Shown here in pieces: positions 43,526 to 51,871 of a DNA stretch of 64,000 nt. A program made the position numbers and the translations under genes. The notes under the pieces were generated by a model. It worked only from the letters and a program-made list of their open reading frames with translations. It searched no databases and was not told the DNA's origin. Origin of the DNA: Serratia rhizosphaerae (GTDB taxonomy: Bacteria > Pseudomonadota > Gammaproteobacteria > Enterobacterales > Enterobacteriaceae); assembly GCF_009817885.1 (NCBI RefSeq), contig NZ_CP041764.1, forward strand, positions 310,001 to 374,000, given 5' to 3'. Numbering within the stretch: position 1 is the stretch's first letter; every line of letters starts with the position of its first letter.

Positions 43526-43542
43526 ACGTTTAACGACCGGCG

Positions 43543-44628
43543 TCAGGCGCTAATCGCCAGCTTAATCACGCCGTCACGTTTTTCCGCAAACAGTTGGTAG
43601 GCGTCAGCAATCTCATCAAGCGGGAAACGATGGGTGATCAGCGGCGTCAAGTCCAGGCCGCCATGCTGCACCACGTTCATCATTCGGCGCATCCGCTCTT
43701 TGCCGCCGGGGCACAGCGCGGTGCGGATGGTGTGATCCCCCAGCCCATTGGCAATGGCGCTGACCGGCAATTGCAAATCTTCACTGTATACGCCCAGGCT
43801 GGACAGCGTGCCGCCCGGCTTGAGCACCCGCAGCGCCTGATTAAAGGTGCGCTGCGTGCCCAGACACTCAATGCTGGCATCCACGCCGCGCCCGCCGGTA
43901 ATTTTCAGGATCTCATCCACCACGTCGACCTGTTTGTAATTCAGCAGCACGTTGGCCCCCAGCCGGCCGGCCATCGCCAGCTTCTCCGGCGCGCTGCTGA
44001 CGGCGATCACCAGGCTGGCGCCGCGCAGACGCGCACCGGCGGTCGCACACAGGCCAATCGGCCCCTGAGCAAACACCGCCACGACATCGCCGATCTTGAT
44101 ACCGGCGTTTTCCGCGCCCTTAAAGCCGGTGGACATCACGTCCGGACACATCAGCACCTGCTCATCGGACAGGCCGTCAGGAATCGGCGCCAGGTTTGCC
44201 TCGGCATCCGGTACCAGCACGTACTCCGCCTGGGTGCCGTCAATCACGTTGCCAAAGCGCCAGCCGGCGGTGGCCTTATAACCGTGGCAACCACATCCCG
44301 CCAGATGAGCGCCGTCCTGCGCGGGATAGCCGTCCTGGCAGGGATAAGAGGTAAACGAGGGGCAAATGGCGCCGGCCAGCGCCCGCTGCCCCTCGCGGTA
44401 GCCTTTCACGTTGCTGCCCAGTTTTTCGATAATCCCAACCGGCTCATGGCCCACGGTCAGCCTCCTGGACACCGGATATTCCCCTTTCAGAATATGAATA
44501 TCCGTACCGCAAATGGTGGTGGTGGTAATCTTCAGCAGCGCATCATTCGGACCGGGAGCAGGAATAGGCTTATCAACCAGCTCAATACGCCCTTTCTCAA
44601 TAAAGGCAGCGGCTTTCATCATACTCAT
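43543..44628 (-). CDS. Zinc-dependent medium-chain alcohol dehydrogenase
   Basis: The 361-residue MDR enzyme starts at 44628 (MSMMKAAAFIEKGRIEL) behind AAGGAAG. Catalytic zinc ligands are visible in TTTICGTDIHIL (Cys), TVGHEPVG (His-Glu) and MCPDVMSTG (Asp), the pattern of NADP-type isopropanol/threonine-like dehydrogenases. The usual structural-zinc loop is present as a Cys-rich insert ICPSFTSYPCQ...GAHLAGCGCHGY with an unusual spacing. The Rossmann motif is VAVFAQGPIGLCATAGARL. It interrupts the tusE-yccA adjacency of E. coli, so it is an insertion specific to this lineage. Substrate unknown. Confidence 0.88.
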   Translation of the reverse strand: MSMMKAAAFIEKGRIELVDKPIPAPGPNDALLKITTTTICGTDIHILKGEYPVSRRLTVGHEPVGIIEKLGSNVKGYREGQRALAGAICPSFTSYPCQDGYPAQDGAHLAGCGCHGYKATAGWRFGNVIDGTQAEYVLVPDAEANLAPIPDGLSDEQVLMCPDVMSTGFKGAENAGIKIGDVVAVFAQGPIGLCATAGARLRGASLVIAVSSAPEKLAMAGRLGANVLLNYKQVDVVDEILKITGGRGVDASIECLGTQRTFNQALRVLKPGGTLSSLGVYSEDLQLPVSAIANGLGDHTIRTALCPGGKERMRRMMNVVQHGGLDLTPLITHRFPLDEIADAYQLFAEKRDGVIKLAISA

Positions 44629-44782
44629 GTCAGCTTCCTTAACGCTCAGGTGAGTGGGAGGCAGGCGGGCACATAACACGCCCAACCTGAGTGTAGTCAA
44701 GGCCGCCGCCGGCGCTGGTGTTTGCTGTCGTTAAAATTTGCTAGACTGCGCAACGTGATCAGTTACCCGTTATTGAGGCAGT

Positions 44783-45112
44783 ATGTTGGAGTTTGAAGGT
44801 CAGATTATTGATACCGATGCGCAGGGCTACCTGAAAAACAGCGCCGATTGGCATGAAGGCCTGGCGCCGCTGTTGGCGGCGCAGGAAGAGATTGTCCTGA
44901 CGGAGGCGCACTGGGAAGTGGTGCGTTTTGTGCGTAATTTCTATCAGGAGTTTAATACCTCACCGGCAATTCGCATGCTGGTGAAAGCCATGGCGCAAAA
45001 ATATGGCGAAGAGAAAGGCAACAGCCGCTATTTATACCGTTTGTTCCCGAAAGGCCCGGCCAAACAGGCGACCAAGATCGCCGGCCTGCCCAAGCCGGTC
45101 AAATGTATCTAA
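44783..45112 (+). CDS. tusE: TusE, sulfur relay protein of tRNA 2-thiouridine synthesis
   Basis: The 109-residue DsrC-like protein carries the conserved penultimate-region cysteine in the C-terminal KPVKCI and the LTEAHWEVVRFVRNFYQEFNTSPAIRML core. TusE accepts persulfide sulfur from TusBCD and hands it to MnmA for s2U34 in tRNA. Convergent with acyP, separated by 11 bp. Confidence 0.96.
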   Translation: MLEFEGQIIDTDAQGYLKNSADWHEGLAPLLAAQEEIVLTEAHWEVVRFVRNFYQEFNTSPAIRMLVKAMAQKYGEEKGNSRYLYRLFPKGPAKQATKIAGLPKPVKCI

Positions 45113-45123
45113 TCCACCGACGC

Positions 45124-45402
45124 TCAGTAGCGAATTGTAAACCCCTGTAGGGCCTGCTCGCCGCCTGGCTCCACCAGCACGCGGTCAACCCGCGCGCTGC
45201 GTGGGCCGCCCTGCTTCAGCCAGTCGATCAGCGCCTCAACCTGCGGCGGTTCCCCGCACGCCAGCACTTCCACGCTGCCGTCATCCAGATTGCGCGCATA
45301 GCCGTTCAGGCCCAACGCCGTCGCCTTAACCTGCGTGTTGTAACGGAAACCCACGCCCTGCACCATGCCGTAGACATATGCCACTCTGCAAATATGCGTC
45401 AT
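45124..45402 (-). CDS. acyP: Acylphosphatase
   Basis: The 92-residue enzyme has the signature VYGMVQGVGFRYNTQ with the phosphate-binding Arg (about R21) and the catalytic Asn in GYARNLDDGSVEV. It hydrolyses carboxyl-phosphate bonds. The ATG at 45402 is chosen over an overlapping GTG at 45405, giving the family length, with AAGGGGG upstream. Confidence 0.95.
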   Translation of the reverse strand: MTHICRVAYVYGMVQGVGFRYNTQVKATALGLNGYARNLDDGSVEVLACGEPPQVEALIDWLKQGGPRSARVDRVLVEPGGEQALQGFTIRY

Positions 45403-45651
45403 CACTGCCCCCTTGCTGCAACTCCACCGGGTTATTCCGTGCTCATTTCCCGTCGCCGCCGGCGGGACACCACAACATAGTCGGATTATTCAAACAAATC
45501 ACGTAAACTAGCCCGACATGATGGCCGCTGCGCCCTACGCCGGACATCCATCCAACATCGCCTGCGGCGCCCATCGCCCGGCGATGATGATGTCATTTTG
45601 ACTGATAATGACCTATCCGTCGTCATCCACCGTATTGAAAGAGTAATCATA

Positions 45652-46836
45652 ATGCGCCTGTTTCTCGCCAAAGGACGTGAAAAATCCTTGCTTCGTCGTC
45701 ATCCCTGGGTCTTCTCCGGAGCGGTTCAACGCATCGAAGGCAAGCCGCTTTCCGGTGAAACCATCGATATCCACGACTGTCAGGGAAAATGGCTGGCCCG
45801 CGGCGCCTATTCGCCGGAATCGCAAATCCGCGCGCGCGTCTGGACTTTCCAGCAGGATGAAGCGATTGATATCGCGTTCTTTATCCGCCGTTTACAGCAG
45901 GCGCAAAGCTGGCGTGACTGGGTCGCCAAACGCGACGGGCTGGACGGCTACCGCCTGATCGCCGGCGAATCTGACGGCATGCCGGGCATTACCATTGACC
46001 GCTTCCAGAATTTCCTGGTGCTGCAGCTGCTGTCCGCCGGTGCCGAATATCAACGCGCGGCGCTGATCTCCGCCCTGCAGCACTGCTACCCGGAATGTGC
46101 GATTTACGACCGCTCCGACGTGGCGGTGCGTAAAAAGGAAGGTCTGCCGCTGACGCAAGGCCCGGTACTGGGCGAACTGCCGCCGACGCTGCTGCCGATT
46201 ACCGAGCACGGAATGAAGCTGCTGGTCGATATTCAGCAGGGACACAAAACCGGTTTCTACCTCGATCAGCGCGACAGCCGCCTGGCCGCGCGTAATTTCG
46301 CCGCCGGCCGCCGCGTGCTGAACTGTTTCTCCTATACCGGCGCCTTTGCCGTCTCGACCCTGATGGGCGGCTGCAGCCAGGTGATCAGCGTTGATACTTC
46401 GCAGGCGGCGCTGGACGTGGCCCGCCAGAACGTCGAGCTTAATCAACTGGATGTCAGTAAGGCGGAGTTCGTGCGTGACGATGTGTTCCAACTGCTGCGC
46501 AACTATCGCAATCAGGGGGAAAAGTTCGATCTGATCATTATGGACCCGCCGAAATTCGTCGAAAATAAGAACCAGCTGGCCAGCGCCTGCCGGGGGTATA
46601 AAGATATCAATATGTTGGCGCTGCAGCTGCTGAACCCTGGCGGGATTTTGCTGAGCTTCTCCTGCTCCGGGCTGATGGCAACCGATTTGTTCCAAAAAAT
46701 CCTGGCTGACGCCGCTGTCGACGCCGGTTGTGATATACAATTTATAGAGCAGTATCGGCAGGCTGCCGATCACCCGGTGATCGCCACCTATCCGGAAGGG
46801 CTGTATCTGAAAGGGTTTGCATGCCGAGTGATGTAA
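45652..46836 (+). CDS. rlmI: RlmI, 23S rRNA m5C1962 methyltransferase
   Basis: The 394-residue protein starts at 45652 (MRLFLAKGREKSLLRRHPWVF) with an N-terminal PUA domain (to about residue 80) and a Rossmann SAM domain: VLNCFSYTGAFAV (motif I), IIMDPPKFVENK (motif IV) and SFSCSGLM carrying the catalytic cysteine (motif VI). It methylates C1962 of 23S rRNA. Order and length fit E. coli rlmI. Confidence 0.95.
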   Translation: MRLFLAKGREKSLLRRHPWVFSGAVQRIEGKPLSGETIDIHDCQGKWLARGAYSPESQIRARVWTFQQDEAIDIAFFIRRLQQAQSWRDWVAKRDGLDGYRLIAGESDGMPGITIDRFQNFLVLQLLSAGAEYQRAALISALQHCYPECAIYDRSDVAVRKKEGLPLTQGPVLGELPPTLLPITEHGMKLLVDIQQGHKTGFYLDQRDSRLAARNFAAGRRVLNCFSYTGAFAVSTLMGGCSQVISVDTSQAALDVARQNVELNQLDVSKAEFVRDDVFQLLRNYRNQGEKFDLIIMDPPKFVENKNQLASACRGYKDINMLALQLLNPGGILLSFSCSGLMATDLFQKILADAAVDAGCDIQFIEQYRQAADHPVIATYPEGLYLKGFACRVM

Positions 46837-46864
46837 CTTGAAATAGACCGTTTTGCCCCCATAT
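46837..46864 (+). promoter_or_regulatory. Sigma-32 heat-shock promoter of hspQ
   Basis: CTTGAAA (46837-46843) and CCCCATAT (46857-46864) with a 13-bp spacer match the RpoH consensus exactly. It lies about 50 bp upstream of the hspQ ATG, inside the gap after rlmI. Confidence 0.92.
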
Positions 46865-46912
46865 CGATGGTATGCAAAGGAGCGGGCAAAAACTGTTTCT
46901 CAGGAGGTCACC

Positions 46913-47230
46913 ATGATTGCCAGCAAATTCGGTATCGGACAACAGGTTCGTCATAGACTGCTGGGGTATCTGGGCGTCGTGATTGATATCGACCCTGAAT
47001 ACTCTTTGGAGCAACCTAAAGCTGACGAAATCGCCGCCAACGACGATTTACGTTCCGCGCCGTGGTACCACGTCGTGATGGAAGATGAAGAAGGCCAGCC
47101 GGTTCATACCTATCTGGCGGAGGCGCAACTGGCTGGTGAAGAGCAAGATGCGCATCCGGAGCAGCCGTCGCTCGATGAGCTGGCGGAGTCCATCCGCAGT
47201 CAACTGCAGGCGCCCCGCCTGCGCAACTAA
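46913..47230 (+). CDS. hspQ: HspQ, heat-shock protein and Lon specificity factor
   Basis: The 105-residue protein starts at 46913 (MIASKFGIGQQVRHRLLGYLG) behind CAGGAGG. The WYHVVMEDEEGQPVHTYLAEAQL core is the hemimethylated-DNA-binding/YccV fold. HspQ enhances Lon degradation of selected substrates and promotes turnover of mutant DnaA. The perfect sigma-32 promoter agrees with heat induction. Confidence 0.96.
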   Translation: MIASKFGIGQQVRHRLLGYLGVVIDIDPEYSLEQPKADEIAANDDLRSAPWYHVVMEDEEGQPVHTYLAEAQLAGEEQDAHPEQPSLDELAESIRSQLQAPRLRN

Positions 47231-47251
47231 GCATCACGGCCTGAGAAACCT

Positions 47252-47286
47252 GCAGGGCCCGGCGTAGTGCCGGGCCCTGCTTTTTT
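47252..47286. terminator. Terminator between hspQ and yccU
   Basis: GCAGGGCCCGGC-GTAGT-GCCGGGCCCTGC followed by TTTTTT; 21 bp past hspQ and abutting the convergent yccU stop. Confidence 0.92.
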
Positions 47287-47698
47287 ATCGCTCCAACCCC
47301 AGGCGCGGGATTTCGATTTTCGGGCAGCGGTCCATCACCACCTTCAGCCCGGCCGCCTGCGCCAGCTCCTCCGCCTGGCTATTAATCACGCCAATCTGCA
47401 GCCACAGTACCTTGGCGCCGATGGCTATCGCCTCCTGCGCCACGCCATAGGCCGCTTCCGCATTGCGAAAGACATCGACCATATCAATGGGATGGGGGAT
47501 ATCATCCAGACTGGCGTAAACCTGCTGCCCAAGCAGCGTCTGCCCGGTCAGCTTCGGGCTTACCGGCGTAACCTGATAGCCCTGCGACAACAGGTAGGCC
47601 ATTACGCCATAGCTCGCACGCGCGGGTTTATCACTGGCGCCGACCAGCGCAATACTTTTCACCTGCCGCAACACCTCGGCAATCTCACGATCGTCCAT
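47285..47698 (-). CDS. yccU: YccU, CoA-binding domain protein
   Basis: The 137-residue single-domain protein has the Rossmann CoA-binding motif SIALVGASDKPARASYGVM, PVSPKLTGQTLLGQQVYASL and VLWLQIGVINSQA. It matches E. coli YccU. Enzymatic role unknown; related to the nucleotide-binding half of succinyl-CoA synthetase. Confidence 0.93.
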   Translation of the reverse strand: MDDREIAEVLRQVKSIALVGASDKPARASYGVMAYLLSQGYQVTPVSPKLTGQTLLGQQVYASLDDIPHPIDMVDVFRNAEAAYGVAQEAIAIGAKVLWLQIGVINSQAEELAQAAGLKVVMDRCPKIEIPRLGLER

Positions 47699-47990
47699 CT
47701 CGCTCTCCTGATTATTGGCGGGTAGTGCCTGCCGTTTAGTCTATACCCAAAAGCGCGGCTTGGCAGTCGATAAACCTGTGCGATAAGCCTCGGATAAAAA
47801 TAACAAACGCTGCAACCCTGAGGATTTTTTGCGGTCTGAAGGAATCAACCGCTCGTCGGTTACGGATTATATGTCAAAATATCAACAAAAATGACAACAT
47901 GTAACCACGCGGCGGCTGACGGAAAAATTTTGACACACTGTGTCCGCTCCTCAACAATAGAAAGCATGCCTGCAGATAAGGAGATAACGA

Positions 47991-48545
47991 ATGAAATTTG
48001 GTCTGGTGGTTACGGGATTGCTCGGCGTTTGCCTGAGCCTGTCGGCCGTAGCTACGACCCTGCAGCTCTCCCCGGATATCGAACTGTTGGTTGTTGACGG
48101 CAAACAGATGACCGGCTCGCTGTTAAAAGGCGCTGACAGTCTCGAATTAAACGGCGGGCAGCATCAACTTCTGTTTAAGGTCAGTAAACCCCTGCATGCG
48201 GCAACGCAGCCGCCTTCACTATACACGTCGCCATTAATGCTGGTGGCATTCAACTCGCACAACGTCAGCTCGGTGGCGATCCAGCTTCCCCCGATCGACA
48301 GCCAGCAGGATGGCCAGCGCTTTGAGCAGCAGCAAAATTATCAGGTGATCGATAAACAGGGAAAGGCGCTGCCGGCAAAACGCGACATCCTGCAGGTTAC
48401 CCCGCCGTACGCCAATGAGCGGCTGGAAAAAACCGTCGCCGACTATAACCGCCAGCCACGCCCGGCCGCCGTCCCGGCCTTTGCCCGCCAAAACGCCGGC
48501 GACCGGGAAAATTTATCCCCCGGCAAGCCCTGGCGTACCCCATAA
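47991..48545 (+). CDS. yccT: YccT (CsgI) family exported protein, probably truncated by frameshift
   Basis: The 184-residue protein has a signal peptide (MKFGLVVTGLLGVCLSLSAVA) and the DUF2057 core (TLQLSPDIELLVVDGKQ, LLKGADSLELNGGQHQLLFKV). E. coli YccT has about 220 residues and ends in a helix LKYWF..AD..TRN.FLQW. Here the frame stops early, and a similar terminal segment (LYYDLQRVNARQKNAVSVIC) appears in the +1 frame at about 48590-48652. This suggests a one-base indel between roughly 48480 and 48560. E. coli CsgI restrains curli (CsgA) assembly; whether the shortened product works is unknown. Confidence 0.8.
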   Translation: MKFGLVVTGLLGVCLSLSAVATTLQLSPDIELLVVDGKQMTGSLLKGADSLELNGGQHQLLFKVSKPLHAATQPPSLYTSPLMLVAFNSHNVSSVAIQLPPIDSQQDGQRFEQQQNYQVIDKQGKALPAKRDILQVTPPYANERLEKTVADYNRQPRPAAVPAFARQNAGDRENLSPGKPWRTP

Positions 48546-48683
48546 TGGCGCCTTTGCCGGACAAAATGGCGGTAAAGGCTGGCGTATGTCACTTTATTAT
48601 GATTTGCAACGCGTAAACGCTAGGCAGAAAAATGCAGTTTCAGTAATCTGCTGAGTATGATTCGGTAAGCCAAGGATATTGCA

Positions 48684-49142
48684 ATGGAAGTGACAACCCG
48701 CACGATTGCGGAACGCAAACATATCGCCCTGGTGGCGCACGATCACCGTAAACAGGATTTGCTGCGGTGGGTCGAAGAACATAAAGCGGCGCTGGCCCAG
48801 CATCAGCTTTACGCCACCGGCACCACTGGCAACCTGATCCAGCGCGCCAGCGGCATTCCGGTACAGAGTATGCTAAGCGGCCCGATGGGCGGCGATCAGC
48901 AGGTCGGCGCGCTGATCTCGGAAGGCAAGATTGATATGCTGATTTTCTTCTGGGATCCGCTGAACGCCGTGCCGCATGACCCCGATGTCAAAGCGCTGCT
49001 GCGTCTGGCGACGGTGTGGAATATCCCGGTGGCCACCAACCGCGCCACCGCCGATTTCCTGATTGACTCTTCACTGTTCACGCAGGCTGTGGACATTACC
49101 ATTCCCGACTATCAGCGCTATCTGCAAGAACGCCTGAAATAA
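48684..49142 (+). CDS. mgsA: MgsA, methylglyoxal synthase
   Basis: The 152-residue enzyme contains HDHRKQDL, YATGTTGNLIQ (phosphate loop), SGPMGGDQQVGALI with the catalytic Asp, FFWDPL and the PVATNRATADFLI motif. It converts dihydroxyacetone phosphate to methylglyoxal and phosphate, a bypass used when phosphate is short. Full family length. Confidence 0.97.
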   Translation: MEVTTRTIAERKHIALVAHDHRKQDLLRWVEEHKAALAQHQLYATGTTGNLIQRASGIPVQSMLSGPMGGDQQVGALISEGKIDMLIFFWDPLNAVPHDPDVKALLRLATVWNIPVATNRATADFLIDSSLFTQAVDITIPDYQRYLQERLK

Positions 49143-49151
49143 CGGTTAACT

Positions 49152-49176
49152 GCCGGGCCGCCTGCCGCAGCCCGGC
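49152..49176. terminator. Hairpin between mgsA and helD
   Basis: GCCGGGC / GCCCGGC arms with an 11-nt loop lie in the 36-bp gap between the convergent stops. No T-run immediately follows. Confidence 0.5.
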
Positions 49177-49178
49177 GA

Positions 49179-51233
49179 TTACGGTTTTTTCTGCAGCGGC
49201 ACGCCCAGTTCATGCAGCTGTTCGACAAATACCGACGGCCGCTCGCGATCCTGCAGCAGCCACACCTGATGTTTGGCACGCGTCAGCGCCACATACAGCA
49301 ACCGCCGCTCTTCCGCGTCCGGAAAATCTTCCGGCTGCGGCAGCAGCACATCTTCCAGCACCGACTCACGCGCCACTGCCGGGAAGCCGTCGTTGCCGTC
49401 ATGCAGCCCGACGATAATGACATACTCCGCCTGCTGACCTTTGCTGGCATGAATGGTCATAAAGTCGAGATTGAGCTTCGGCCAGCGGGTGGCGGCCTTC
49501 TGCAGTACCTCCGGCTTTAAATGATGGTAACGCGCCAACAGCAAAATGCGTTCGTCAGGCTTGGCGTAACCGCTGAGCTTATCCAACAGATTTTCCAGTT
49601 GCTCCTGCGGCAAAATTGCCACCGACTTCTTATTGCCCTTGCTTAAGCTGTTGAGCGGCTTTTTCAGCTGATGCGGGTTCTGCTGTACAAAGCGGTTGGC
49701 GATATCGCCGATACGTTCGTTGAAACGATAGGTGGTATCCAGGGCGCACTGCGCCCCGGCACCAAAGTTATCGGCAAATGCGGTGGTCAGGCTGAGCTCC
49801 GCTCCGCTGAAACGATAGATAGCCTGCCAGTCGTCACCGACGGCAAACAGACAGGTCTGCGTGTTTTGTTTACGCAGTGCGGCCAGCAGTTGCGCGCGCT
49901 GTGGCGAAATGTCCTGAAATTCGTCCACCAGAATATGCTTCCAGGGACTGACGAAGCGCCCTTTCTCCAGAATGTTGACCGCCTGATGAATCAAGCCGGA
50001 AAAATCAACCGCCCCCTCCGCCTTCAGCGCGCTTTTCCACGCTTTCAGCAGCGGCGCCATCAGCCGGATACGTTTGGAGAACAGATCGCGGTTTTCGTCA
50101 TCCGCCTGCTCGATCATTTCCGCCTGGCTGCCGCCGTGCATACGCATCAGCCCCAGCCAACGCTCCAGACGTCCCGCCAAACGTGACGCCAGACGCCGAT
50201 CCTGCCAGAAATCCCCTTCGGGCACTTCCCATTCCAGCTCATCCGTCAGCCATTGGCGCCAGCCTTTCGCCTGCGCCTTTTTCTCCGCGCACTGCTGCTG
50301 CCAGCTGGCGATCAGTAATTCACGCCGGGCCTTGCTGTCGGTTTCCAACTTGCTGATGACGGGGACTTTGCGGCTGCCCTGCTGGATAATCTGCAGCGCC
50401 AGCGCGTGAAAGGTTTTCGCCTGAATTGCGCTGACGCCGAGACGTTCTTCTATGCGCTGATTCATCTCTTCGGCCGCCTGCCGGCCGAATGCCAACAGCA
50501 GGATTTGTTCCGGCGCGGCCTCCTGCCGGCGCAGCAGCCACCCGGCGCGCGCCACCAGCACGGAGGTTTTGCCGCTGCCGGCCCCGGCCAGCACCAGCAC
50601 CGAGTCTTCACCATTGACCACCGCCCGGCTTTGCGAGGCGTTCAGCGGTGAGGTTTCCACCGTTTGGAAGAAATCAGCATGTTCCGCCAGCATCCGCTCC
50701 GTCCACTGCCGGTTACGTTCGGCGACGCTGTACGGCCCCTGCTGCAGCCACTGTTGGCAGAGTCGGTAATCATCACGGCAGTTGTCAAAACTTTCCAGAC
50801 GCGTCGCCGGCATCGGCAGCGCGCCGAAGGCTTCGCGGATCTGCTGCTGCAGTTTACCCAGCGCCGAGCGCTTAAACCATTTATCCTGCTGCTCAATTCG
50901 CTGGATATTTTCCACCTGCTGTTGCAGCACGCCGGCGCTGATCTCGCTCATTTCGGCGCTCCAGCGCTGCCAGGCCTGCAGCATATAGTGGTAGAAACGC
51001 TGCGTTTCCTGCCATTCGGTACCGTGCAGACGCACCACTTTTTCGTCCGGCAGTTCGAACTCAAGTTCGCCCCAGACAATGCCGCGTTTACAACGGACCT
51101 CAATCAGTTGATTGAACGGAATCAGATATTCATGCTTTTCACCGCTGACCTCAACGCCGGCATGCAACAGTCGTACTCTGTTATAAGGATGCTGAGCCAG
51201 GTGTTTTCCCAGCGATGTCGCTTTAAGTTCCAT
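49179..51233 (-). CDS. helD: HelD, DNA helicase IV
   Basis: The 684-residue superfamily 1 helicase has motif I LAGAGSGKTSVL (about 217-228), Ia, motif II ILVDEFQDISP, motif III AVGDDWQAIYRFSGAE, and the late motifs TIHASKGQQAEYV and LYVALTRAKHQVW. The N-terminal ~110 residues form the helicase IV-specific domain. It unwinds DNA 3'-5' in RecF-type recombination. Divergent from yccF. Confidence 0.96.
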   Translation of the reverse strand: MELKATSLGKHLAQHPYNRVRLLHAGVEVSGEKHEYLIPFNQLIEVRCKRGIVWGELEFELPDEKVVRLHGTEWQETQRFYHYMLQAWQRWSAEMSEISAGVLQQQVENIQRIEQQDKWFKRSALGKLQQQIREAFGALPMPATRLESFDNCRDDYRLCQQWLQQGPYSVAERNRQWTERMLAEHADFFQTVETSPLNASQSRAVVNGEDSVLVLAGAGSGKTSVLVARAGWLLRRQEAAPEQILLLAFGRQAAEEMNQRIEERLGVSAIQAKTFHALALQIIQQGSRKVPVISKLETDSKARRELLIASWQQQCAEKKAQAKGWRQWLTDELEWEVPEGDFWQDRRLASRLAGRLERWLGLMRMHGGSQAEMIEQADDENRDLFSKRIRLMAPLLKAWKSALKAEGAVDFSGLIHQAVNILEKGRFVSPWKHILVDEFQDISPQRAQLLAALRKQNTQTCLFAVGDDWQAIYRFSGAELSLTTAFADNFGAGAQCALDTTYRFNERIGDIANRFVQQNPHQLKKPLNSLSKGNKKSVAILPQEQLENLLDKLSGYAKPDERILLLARYHHLKPEVLQKAATRWPKLNLDFMTIHASKGQQAEYVIIVGLHDGNDGFPAVARESVLEDVLLPQPEDFPDAEERRLLYVALTRAKHQVWLLQDRERPSVFVEQLHELGVPLQKKP

Positions 51234-51392
51234 ATCGGCGTGCCATGACTCTATTGAGATTGGAGAGTTGCCAGTTTACCTGTGATAAGCAGTGACACTC
51301 TAGCGCTAAAAAAAGGGTAGAATAGTTTCTACGTTTTGATAGCAAACGCAACCGCCTGGCGGTTTGACCATGATTAGAGCAGAGTCCCAACC

Positions 51393-51845
51393 ATGCGTAC
51401 TGTACTGAATATTCTGAATTTTGTGTTAGGCGGTTTTTTCACGACCCTGGCGTGGCTGTTCGCCACCCTGGTCAGCATCGTCTTAATCTTTACCCTGCCG
51501 CTAACCCGCTCGTGCTGGGAGATCACCAAGCTCTCGTTCCTGCCTTACGGCAATGAGGCAATCAGCGTTAACGAACTGTACCCGGAAAAAAGCAATGCGC
51601 TGCTTTCCGCCGGCGGCTCGCTGCTCAATGTATTCTGGCTGATTTGCTTTGGCTGGTGGCTATGTCTGTCGCATATTACCGCAGGTATCGCCCAGTGCAT
51701 CAGCATTATCGGTATCCCGGTAGGCATCGCCAACTTTAAAATCGCCGCCATTGCGCTGTGGCCGGTCGGACGCCGGGTGGTTTCAGTCGAAATGGCTCAG
51801 CAGGCCAGAAGCGAAAATGCGCGTCGCCAATACCAACAACGTTAA
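51393..51845 (+). CDS. yccF: YccF, inner-membrane protein
   Basis: The 150-residue protein has two long duplicated hydrophobic hairpin regions (FVLGGFFTTLAWLFATLVSIVLIFTL and LNVFWLICFGWWLCLSHITAGIAQ) with YccF-domain repeats ending in GIPVGIANFKIA. Function unknown; regularly next to yccS, whose start follows by 26 bp. Confidence 0.94.
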   Translation: MRTVLNILNFVLGGFFTTLAWLFATLVSIVLIFTLPLTRSCWEITKLSFLPYGNEAISVNELYPEKSNALLSAGGSLLNVFWLICFGWWLCLSHITAGIAQCISIIGIPVGIANFKIAAIALWPVGRRVVSVEMAQQARSENARRQYQQR

Positions 51846-51871
51846 TTTTTTCTCCGTCTGAGGAGTTTTTT

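Noticed and set aside
51758..51871. ATG start for yccS inside yccF
   Set aside because: It would add 38 residues unlike YccS and overlap yccF; the GTG at 51872 has a good ribosome site.
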